A DNA stretch of 6,827 bases from positions 1 through 6,827 of the forward strand of contig JBCDGZ010000235.1 in assembly GCA_038750655.1 (NCBI GenBank), written 5' to 3'. This DNA is from JBCDGZ01 sp038750655. GTDB taxonomy: Bacteria > Bacteroidota > Bacteroidia > Chitinophagales > Saprospiraceae. Positions 1 through 4,387 of this stretch are shown here, piece by piece; within the stretch, counting starts at the first letter, position 1, and each line of letters starts with the position of its first letter. Made by a program: the position numbers and the translations under genes. The notes under the pieces were generated by a model that saw nothing but the letters and a program-made list of their open reading frames with translations, made no database searches and was not told where the DNA came from.

Positions 1-279
1 GACGCTGATCTGATCTGGGGCTTTGCAGGCTTTGGGCTTGTCCTTTTGCTTGCGGCGATCCGCATCCCGCTGGCCCTGTGCTTATTTGGCGTAGGTCTGC
101 TGGGCCTTGGCTTGGTCGATGGCAACCTGCGCGGTGTTTACTTTGCCCTGCAGGCTGAGACCTTTGCCAACTTCGTTCGGTGGGAGTATTCCATCATCCC
201 GCTATTCCTGTTGATGGGGGAATTTGCCTTACGCGGTGGTTTAGGGCGGGGTTTGTTTGATGCGGCGGCTGCCCGTTAG
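1..279 (+). CDS. dctM: TRAP transporter large permease (DctM family), fragment
   Basis: Frame 1 is open from the first base and gives 92 residues before a TAG stop at 277-279. The fragment is hydrophobic, with a first membrane segment around residues 8-27, a second around 28-40, and the motif SIIPLFLLMGEFALRGGL followed by LFDAAAA near its end. This matches the N-terminus of DctM, the large membrane subunit of TRAP transporters, which import organic acids and similar solutes using an ion gradient with a periplasmic binding protein. A full DctM has roughly 425 residues and 12 or so membrane segments, so more than three quarters is missing. The true start lies just upstream of the window. Similarity stops at about residue 91, where the sequence becomes a response-regulator gene on the other strand. 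Base composition is visibly GC-richer than the response regulators next to it. No periplasmic or small subunit gene is in view. Family call fairly sure; a functional protein is very unlikely. Confidence 0.75.
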   Translation, partial: DADLIWGFAGFGLVLLLAAIRIPLALCLFGVGLLGLGLVDGNLRGVYFALQAETFANFVRWEYSIIPLFLLMGEFALRGGLGRGLFDAAAAR

Positions 280-534
280 AACGATGACTGGAATGCGAGG
301 GACTTTTTCTAAAAAATTTGATAAGGTTTTGAATCCACTACTATCGGGAAGCGTCAAGTCGAGTAAGACCAACGTGACCTCTTGATTGCTGATGATTTCC
401 AATCCGTCGAACAGGGTATCCGTGTGAAGCAACTCATGCTTGACGGACGACTCGCTCAAGTACACCTTAATGAGGTTGGCATCACCAGGATTATCCTCTA
501 TCAGCAGAATAGTAATTTTTGACTTAGGATTCAT
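241..534 (-). pseudogene. Response regulator receiver domain, truncated after residue 88
   Basis: This is the N-terminal part of a two-component receiver domain. Visible are the acidic pocket E13-D14 in LLIEDNPGD, the phospho-accepting D59 in VLLDLTLPDSSG, and the switch threonine T87 in IPVIVLTG. The conserved lysine, the last two strands and the last helices of a roughly 120-residue receiver are absent. After G88 come nine unrelated residues read from the dctM fragment, then a stop. The LTLPDS version of the phosphorylation motif is common in receivers placed in front of PAS/GAF sensor and histidine kinase domains, so the intact protein may have been much longer; that is inference. The start ATG at 534 sits six codons before the first receiver strand. 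It follows the complete response regulator on the same strand, but a probable terminator separates them. As read here the protein could not fold or signal normally. Confidence 0.8.
271..276. other. Breakpoint joining dctM fragment to response regulator
   Basis: The DctM-like frame on the + strand keeps family resemblance up to the alanines encoded at 265-273. The receiver domain on the - strand keeps resemblance down to the T-G pair encoded at 276-271, where a conserved acidic stretch would normally follow. Each frame then runs a few codons into the other gene and stops. The two genes are therefore joined here. The GCC at 271-273 fits both sides and may be microhomology. I cannot tell from sequence alone whether it is an assembly chimera or a real recombination. 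Confidence 0.65.
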
Positions 535-616
535 AATACGCGAAAAAATTTCAGATGCTCTTGTAATATGTGAATATAACAGCTAAGTAGCAAATGTTTG
601 CTTGGATAAACATTAG

Positions 617-640
617 AAAAAAGTCGCCTATGTGCGGCGA
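617..640 (-). terminator. Probable intrinsic terminator of the upstream response regulator
   Basis: Read on the - strand, TCGCC (640-636), a seven-base loop and GGCGA (628-624) form a five-pair GC-rich stem, followed after one C by six T (622-617). It lies about 95 bases past the stop of the Rcp1-like gene and 83 bases before the start of the next receiver gene, so it would separate the two. The stem is short, hence moderate confidence. Confidence 0.5.
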
Positions 641-702
641 AGGAAAATCACTTTTGCCTTGGGGCAGGAGAGGGATGGATAATAGAAAAAGCTTGTTAAT
701 TA

Positions 703-718
703 TGCTCCTTGAGGAGCA
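703..718 (-). repeat. Perfect hairpin just after the Rcp1-like gene
   Basis: TGCTCC-TTGA-GGAGCA is a perfect six-pair inverted repeat with a four-base loop, 16 bases beyond the stop codon at 735-737. On the - strand the nearest T run (690-686) is 12 bases further on, so it is not a classical terminator. It could be a 3'-end stabilising hairpin, with the terminator being the one at 617-640. Confidence 0.45.
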
Positions 719-734
719 GACCGCTATACCGTAA

Positions 735-1181
735 TTAGTGAACCATAGTCGGCAGAATTGCCGTGTCCAGCCAAAAATCTTGAATCTTCTGAATGATGTC
801 AAAGAATTTGTCAAAATCTACTGGCTTATTCAGGTAGCAATTGACGTGCAGGTTGTAACTCTTGAGAATGTCCTGCTCGGCATTTGATGTTGTCAGAACA
901 ACGACCGGAATCCGTTTCAGGTTTTGATCCGTCTTAATTTCTTGCAGCACTTCTCTACCATCCCGCTTGGGAAGATTGAGGTCCAACAGGATCAAATCAG
1001 GCGTCACCGCTGACTCGTACTGATCTTGTCTGCGCAAATATTTGATCGCTTCAACACCATCCATCACCACATTGAGATCAATGGCAATTTGCCCCTCTTT
1101 GAAGGCCTCTTGTGTGAGCCTTACATCACCAGGATTATCTTCGATAAGTAGGATATTCACGGGTCTGGTTTTTTTTATCAT
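735..1181 (-). CDS. Single-domain response regulator, Rcp1-like
   Basis: A complete CheY-like receiver protein of 148 residues with no output domain. All functional residues are present: the acidic pocket E14-D15 in ILLIEDNPGDVRL, phospho-acceptor D67 in LILLDLNLPKRDG, switch T97 in IPVVVLTTS, and K119-P120 in CYLNKPVDF. The DGVEAIKYLRR and FWLDTAILP stretches are typical of the Rcp1 branch, whose members receive phosphate from phytochrome-type or other PAS/GAF histidine kinases and pass the signal on by protein contact. No partner kinase is in the window, so the input signal is unknown. The start ATG at 1181 sits nine residues before the first receiver strand, which is normal; no Shine-Dalgarno sequence is seen. 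It is divergent from the polyprenyl synthase gene. A truncated second receiver lies downstream on the same strand. Confidence 0.93.
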   Translation of the reverse strand: MIKKTRPVNILLIEDNPGDVRLTQEAFKEGQIAIDLNVVMDGVEAIKYLRRQDQYESAVTPDLILLDLNLPKRDGREVLQEIKTDQNLKRIPVVVLTTSNAEQDILKSYNLHVNCYLNKPVDFDKFFDIIQKIQDFWLDTAILPTMVH

Positions 1182-1368
1182 ATTAAAAAATAATTAACTC
1201 GATGAGTTTACGCCTTCGGTCATTAAAGGTTGCATATACATTACCAAAATTGATAAGACCATATGCGATTAAAGGCTTTTCATCTGTTTATCTGCAAATA
1301 TCCAGCCGAATCACGCATTTTGCTCGGTGGTGTTGAACAATTAACGCTTATCACCCGACATTAGGCAA

Positions 1369-1406
1369 AAAGGCGGCCCAAAGCAGGGTTAAAGTTATGG
1401 GCCTTT
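1369..1406 (+). repeat. Imperfect inverted repeat before polyprenyl synthase
   Basis: The arm AAAGG-(CGG)-CCCA at 1369-1380 is complementary to TGGGCCTTT at 1398-1406, giving nine pairs with a three-base bulge and a 17-base spacer. It ends immediately before the -7 box at 1408-1415, so it would overlap where a -33 element belongs. It could be an operator or chance. Elsewhere in 1182-1453 I see no RNA gene and no convincing promoter for the - strand gene. Confidence 0.3.
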
Positions 1407-1407
1407 G

Positions 1408-1415
1408 TATCTTTG
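1408..1415 (+). promoter_or_regulatory. Bacteroidota-type -7 box, polyprenyl synthase
   Basis: TATCTTTG is an exact match to TAnnTTTG. No TTG lies 17-23 bases upstream, so only half the promoter is convincing. If used, transcription would begin near 1420, after the ATG at 1397 and before the ATG at 1454, which supports the latter as the real start. Confidence 0.4.
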
Positions 1416-1453
1416 TTATTTTCGCATCAGACATACTTTTTTACTCAACCATC

Positions 1454-2443
1454 ATGCGTACATACACACAGTTGCAAGCGATCTTCGGTCAATACCTTCA
1501 GGACCATCGTTTTACCGATCAACCCATTAACTTATACGACCCCGTCAACTATATCCTCGCGCTCGGCGGCAAGCGCGTACGCCCGCTGATGCTGCTGATG
1601 AGCCATCAGCTCTTTACCGACGATCCTACACCCGCCCTCCCCGCGGCTTACGCCGTCGAACTGTTCCACAATTTCAGCCTGCTGCACGACGACATCATGG
1701 ACGAGGCTCCCCTGCGCCGGGGCCAGCCCACCGTCCACGCCAAATACGGCCAGAATGCCGGTATCCTCTCTGGTGATGTCATGCTCATCCTGGCCTATCA
1801 GTACTTACTTCGCTCGGCCAATGCCGACAACAGCTACCGACTCGTTGACCTGTTCAGCAAAATGGCAGTCGAAGTCTGCGAGGGCCAGCAATTGGATATG
1901 GACTTCGAAACCCGCACGGCCGTACAGATCGACGAGTACCTGCATATGATTACCCAGAAAACGGCGGTGCTGATCAGCGCGGGGATCGAGATGGGCGCCC
2001 TCATCGCCGGGGCCAGCCCCGACGATCAGCAGCGGCTAGCGGCCTTCGGCCTCAACATCGGCATCGCCTTTCAGCTACAAGATGACATCCTGGATACCTT
2101 CGGCGACCCGGAGAAGTTTGGCAAGAAAGTCGGCGGTGACATCGCACAGAATAAAAAGACCTACCTGCTGCTCAAAGCCTTTGAGGAGGCCGACGAAGCG
2201 ACGGAGGCGCGTATGCGCCAGCTGATGACTATTCGGACTCAGGACGGCAGCGCCGAGGAGGCCGATAAGATTCGCCAGGTCAAGGCGCTTTATGAGGAGC
2301 TGGGGGTGCGGCGGCAGGCGGAGGACTTGATGAACAGCTATCAGGAGCGGGCGTTTGATAGTCTGCGGGCTACCGGCCTGCCGGAAGAGCGGTTGGCGGT
2401 CATTGCTGGTGTAGCCAGTAGGCTCTTGGGAAGGGAAAATTAG
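1454..2443 (+). CDS. Polyprenyl (farnesyl/geranylgeranyl) diphosphate synthase
   Basis: A 329-residue trans-prenyltransferase that condenses isopentenyl diphosphate with an allylic diphosphate to build the chains used for quinones, carotenoids and cell-wall lipid carriers. Seen in order (numbering from the 1454 start): GGKRVRP at 38-44 for substrate phosphate binding, first aspartate motif DDIMD at 79-83, R88-R89 in RRGQPT, the K159-T pair, and second aspartate motif DDILD at 200-204 followed by FGKKVGGD. Length is normal. Five residues before the first aspartate is F74, and the motif has no two-residue insertion; in this family that combination is typical of archaeal-type geranylgeranyl diphosphate synthases, so a C15-C20 product is likelier than a long chain. 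An in-frame ATG at 1397 would add 19 hydrophobic residues, but a promoter box overlaps it and the family normally begins where M1 is placed here. The gene body is GC-richer than the neighbouring ribosomal genes. It appears to be a single-gene unit. Confidence 0.93.
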   Translation: MRTYTQLQAIFGQYLQDHRFTDQPINLYDPVNYILALGGKRVRPLMLLMSHQLFTDDPTPALPAAYAVELFHNFSLLHDDIMDEAPLRRGQPTVHAKYGQNAGILSGDVMLILAYQYLLRSANADNSYRLVDLFSKMAVEVCEGQQLDMDFETRTAVQIDEYLHMITQKTAVLISAGIEMGALIAGASPDDQQRLAAFGLNIGIAFQLQDDILDTFGDPEKFGKKVGGDIAQNKKTYLLLKAFEEADEATEARMRQLMTIRTQDGSAEEADKIRQVKALYEELGVRRQAEDLMNSYQERAFDSLRATGLPEERLAVIAGVASRLLGREN

Positions 2444-2517
2444 TGGAGCATAATGAAAAAAGGAGCAACCACCGAAGCGGTTACCCCTCACACTATGAAA
2501 CACTATATCTTTGTAAA

Positions 2518-2532
2518 CGCATTATAAATGCG
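2518..2532 (+). terminator. Weak hairpin after polyprenyl synthase
   Basis: CGCATT-ATA-AATGCG is a perfect six-pair hairpin 75 bases past the stop of the polyprenyl synthase. The only nearby T run on this strand is five T at 2545-2549, twelve bases beyond the stem. It may mark the 3' end of the transcript but is not a standard terminator. Confidence 0.3.
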
Positions 2533-2572
2533 CAGATTACTTGATTTTTGAAATTTAAAGGTAATGATTTAT

Positions 2573-2607
2573 TTTGTTTTATACAACCAATCTACGCTTT
2601 AACTTTG
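2573..2607 (+). promoter_or_regulatory. Possible promoter in the convergent gap
   Basis: TTTG at 2573-2576 and TAACTTTG at 2600-2607 match the two Bacteroidota promoter boxes with a 23-base spacer, at the long end of what is tolerated. Another -7-like TATCTTTG at 2506-2513 lacks an upstream box. No + strand gene follows; a transcript would run antisense into the 3' end of the acetyltransferase gene. The AT-rich setting makes chance matches likely. Confidence 0.2.
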
Positions 2608-2615
2608 GTAAAGTT
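2601..2615. repeat. Small AT-rich hairpin between convergent genes
   Basis: AACTTT-GGT-AAAGTT is a perfect six-pair inverted repeat, followed on the + strand by two more T. It lies between the convergent polyprenyl synthase and acetyltransferase genes and could be a weak two-way transcript end. It overlaps the possible -7 box at 2600-2607. The rest of 2444-2704 shows no gene. Confidence 0.3.
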
Positions 2616-2704
2616 TTGACTGGCAGGAGCTTACAAACAATAATTTTTTCGTATTATTAGTATTTAGACTTGCCCTTTTGCTCATTCTCTGACACTTATA
2701 TCGC

Positions 2705-3148
2705 CTACATAAATACCTTTACCGTCCACCATTCCTTTTCAATCTGAGCACCGTTTTTCTCATAAAACCGTACTGCCGGTTCGTTCCAGTCCAAAACCTG
2801 CCATTTGGCCAGCACCGCCTTTTTCTTACGAGCCTCTCCGAGGAAGGCATTAAAGAGCAACTGACCAATGCCGCGTTGCCGTTGAGATTGGGTAATCACG
2901 AAGTCTTCTAAATAGAGCATACGGCCTTTCCAGGTCGAATAAGTCATATAGTAGAGCATCATACCCAATATTACTCCTTCCTCTTCCGCTACCAGGGTTT
3001 CGAAGATATTGGCCTCAAAGTCTTGTTCATAGTCTTCGAGACTAGCGGTGACCTCGCCGTTGGCTTTTTCGTAGGTGGCCAGCTCGCAAACCAGTTGGTG
3101 CACGGCTGGGAGGTCTTTCTTTTGTCCTTTTCGGATGGTAATAGCCAT
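2705..3148 (-). CDS. GNAT N-acetyltransferase, SSAT-like
   Basis: A 147-residue acetyltransferase of the GNAT fold, which moves acetyl from acetyl-CoA to an amine. Seen: an N-terminal IRKGQKKDLPAVHQLVCELA strand-helix, the central strand in YLEDFVI (79-85), the acetyl-CoA pyrophosphate loop R90-QRGIG-95, and WNEPAVRFYEKNGA (111-124) with Y119 at the usual general-acid position. The combination STWKGRMLYLEDF plus WNEP and FYEKNGA is close to eukaryotic spermidine/spermine N1-acetyltransferase and its thialysine-acetylating relatives, so a polyamine or lysine-like amine is the likeliest substrate; this rests on remembered similarity, and many bacterial members are untested. The protein is slightly shorter than human SSAT at the C-terminus. 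An in-frame ATG at 3190 would add 14 residues (MASLEYFF...), but the family starts at MAITIRKG, so 3148 is chosen. The gene is divergent from rpsL, with 280 bases between the starts, and appears to stand alone. Confidence 0.88.
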   Translation of the reverse strand: MAITIRKGQKKDLPAVHQLVCELATYEKANGEVTASLEDYEQDFEANIFETLVAEEEGVILGMMLYYMTYSTWKGRMLYLEDFVITQSQRQRGIGQLLFNAFLGEARKKKAVLAKWQVLDWNEPAVRFYEKNGAQIEKEWWTVKVFM

Positions 3149-3182
3149 TGGCTGTAAAATGTAGGTGAAAAAATATTCGAGG

Positions 3183-3200
3183 GAAGCCAAAAGCGGCTTC
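3183..3200 (-). repeat. Hairpin in the leader of the acetyltransferase gene
   Basis: GAAGCC-AAAAGC-GGCTTC is a perfect six-pair inverted repeat ending 34 bases before the chosen start. On the - strand, six T (3173-3168) follow nine bases after the stem, too distant for a good terminator. It could be a weak attenuator or leader structure. It also overlaps the 3190 alternative start, which would sit in the loop. Confidence 0.3.
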
Positions 3201-3274
3201 TGAATGCAGTTGCTAAGATGCTTTTTTTGTTAGAGAAATAGGCCCTTTTAGGCCCAAATATTTTTCAATACCCC

Positions 3275-3305
3275 TTTGTTTTACTGGAAAATAGTGCTAT
3301 CTTTG
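3275..3305 (+). promoter_or_regulatory. Promoter of the rpsL-rpsG-fusA block
   Basis: TTTG at 3275-3278 and TATCTTTG at 3298-3305 are separated by exactly 19 bases, an ideal match to the Bacteroidota primary sigma-factor promoter TTTG-N19-TAnnTTTG. Transcription should begin near 3310-3313, leaving a leader of about 117 bases before rpsL. It is the best promoter match I found in the window, as expected for ribosomal genes. Confidence 0.8.
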
Positions 3306-3321
3306 CAATCGCTTTTTGAGA

Positions 3322-3363
3322 GAGGCATTTTATGCTCGTAGTAAAGCATTTTATAAACGCCTC
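3322..3363 (+). promoter_or_regulatory. Structured rpsL leader, candidate regulatory element
   Basis: Within the predicted 5' leader, GAGGC (3322-3326) pairs with GCCTC (3359-3363), TTT (3328-3330) can pair with AAA (3355-3357), and ATGCT (3332-3336) pairs with AGCAT (3345-3349) around an eight-base loop. This makes a 42-base two-tier hairpin. A second small stem, CCCC-GACA-GGGG, follows at 3385-3396. Ribosomal-protein leaders often bind one of the encoded proteins; here S12 or S7 would be candidates, but nothing in the sequence proves it. Confidence 0.4.
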
Positions 3364-3428
3364 ATAATCAAAAAATTATTACTTCCCCGACAGGGGTTTC
3401 ATAGACAACAATATAACTCAATAGAATT

Positions 3429-3803
3429 ATGCCTACTATTAATCAACTGGTACGCAAAGGCAGAAAAAAGATTGTAATGGCGAGTAAATCTCGTGCTTTG
3501 GACGCTTGTCCACAGAAGCGCGGGGTATGTACAAGGGTATATACAACCACTCCAAAGAAGCCAAATTCAGCCCTGCGTAAGGTTGCGAAGGTAAGATTGA
3601 CGAACGGTATTGAGGTGATTGCTTACATCCCTGGAGAAGGCCACAATCTGCAAGAGCACTCTATCGTGCTGATTCGTGGTGGTCGTGTGAAAGATTTGCC
3701 GGGTGTGCGTTACACGATCGTTCGTGGAGCATTAGATACGGCGGGTGTGAATGATCGTCTGCAGAGCCGTTCGAAGTACGGAACTAAGCGTCCTAAGAAA
3801 TAG
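3429..3803 (+). CDS. rpsL: 30S ribosomal protein S12
   Basis: A 124-residue S12, the same length as in E. coli and collinear with it. S12 sits at the decoding centre of the small subunit and helps check codon-anticodon pairing. Diagnostic stretches are CPQKRGVCTRVYTTTPKKPN, PGEGHNLQEHS and RGGRVKDLPGVRY. K43 and K88, the positions where changes give streptomycin resistance (42 and 87 in mature E. coli numbering), are wild-type lysines, and D89, the site of methylthiolation in many bacteria, is present. The N-terminal tail differs from E. coli (GRKKIVMASKSRALD), as is usual between phyla. It is the first gene of the block, 47 bases before rpsG. There is no Shine-Dalgarno sequence before the ATG, only an A/T-rich stretch. 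Confidence 0.99.
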   Translation: MPTINQLVRKGRKKIVMASKSRALDACPQKRGVCTRVYTTTPKKPNSALRKVAKVRLTNGIEVIAYIPGEGHNLQEHSIVLIRGGRVKDLPGVRYTIVRGALDTAGVNDRLQSRSKYGTKRPKK

Positions 3804-3850
3804 AGGCCTAATTAATTTTGGATATCGACTTTTAAAAAATTTATATACCA

Positions 3851-4321
3851 ATGCGTAAAAGAAAGCCAAAACTCCGAATAATCACCCCCGATCCTCGATA
3901 CGGTGATCCGATGGTAACGCAATTTGTGAATAATTTGATGTGGCAGGGTAAGAAGAGTACGGCCTTCCGAATCTTCTATGATGCTATGGATATTATCAAG
4001 AAAAGGGCTGACGGAGAAGATGAGCACGGTATTTGGAAAAAGGCACTAAATAATGCTATGCCTCAGGTTGAGGTACGCAGCCGCCGGATTGGTGGAGCTA
4101 CTTTTCAGATTCCTACTGAAATTCGTGCAAAGCGCAAGGTATCCATTGGTATGAAATGGCTGATTCGCTTTGCAAGAGCGCGCAGCGGCAAGGGCATGGC
4201 TGAGAAGCTGGCCGCAGAGCTGCTGGCTGCAAGCAGAGGCGAAGGAGCTGCTGTAAAGCGTAAAGAGGATACGCACAAGATGGCAGAATCCAACCGTGCC
4301 TTCGCACACTTTAGAGTGTAA
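3851..4321 (+). CDS. rpsG: 30S ribosomal protein S7
   Basis: A 156-residue S7, the primary protein that nucleates assembly of the 30S head by binding the 3' domain of 16S rRNA and contacting the exit-site tRNA. Family signatures are LRIITPDPRYGD at 8-19, NLMWQGKKSTA at 28-38, the beta-hairpin VEVRSRRIGGATFQIP at 73-88, and the C-terminal KREDTHKMAESNRAFAHFR. The length is within the normal 155-180 range. It is preceded by 47 bases after rpsL and followed by 66 bases before fusA, with no internal promoter recognised, so it is most likely co-transcribed with both. In E. coli S7 represses its own operon by binding near its gene start; the rpsL-rpsG gap here shows no clear hairpin of that kind. 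Confidence 0.99.
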   Translation: MRKRKPKLRIITPDPRYGDPMVTQFVNNLMWQGKKSTAFRIFYDAMDIIKKRADGEDEHGIWKKALNNAMPQVEVRSRRIGGATFQIPTEIRAKRKVSIGMKWLIRFARARSGKGMAEKLAAELLAASRGEGAAVKRKEDTHKMAESNRAFAHFRV

Positions 4322-4328
4322 TTGTTTG

Positions 4329-4348
4329 ATTATTAAGTATTTAATAAT
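4329..4348 (+). repeat. Perfect AT-only inverted repeat between rpsG and fusA
   Basis: ATTATTAA-GTAT-TTAATAAT is a perfect eight-pair inverted repeat with a four-base loop, eight bases after the rpsG stop. All pairs are A-T and no T run follows, so termination is unlikely. It could be a processing site or a weak structure tuning fusA expression, or chance in an AT-rich gap. Confidence 0.35.
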
Positions 4349-4387
4349 ATAAATTAGCGAATTAACACAAGTAATCAGTTTGATGTC

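Noticed and set aside
551..814. An 87-codon - strand frame overlapping the end of the Rcp1-like gene
   Set aside because: It overlaps a certain gene in another frame, passes through two hairpins, and its translation has no recognisable domain.
480..1139. A 16-base identical stretch at 480-495 and 1124-1139
   Set aside because: Both copies encode the conserved EDNPGD receiver motif, so paralogy explains it; it is not a mobile-element or attachment repeat.
1203..1337. A 44-codon + strand frame in the intergenic region
   Set aside because: Too short, with no promoter, no ribosome site and no recognisable motif; expected by chance.
2075..2503. A 142-codon - strand frame over the 3' part of the polyprenyl synthase
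   Set aside because: It is a shadow of the certain + strand coding frame with no recognisable domain.
3149..3190. A longer start for the acetyltransferase at 3190
   Set aside because: The 14 extra residues are unlike the family N-terminus, and the start codon would lie in the loop of a leader hairpin.
3241..3255. GGCCC-TTTTA-GGCCC repeat upstream of rpsL
   Set aside because: Only a four-base self-complementary core can pair; it ends 19 bases before the promoter's TTTG box and has no clear role.
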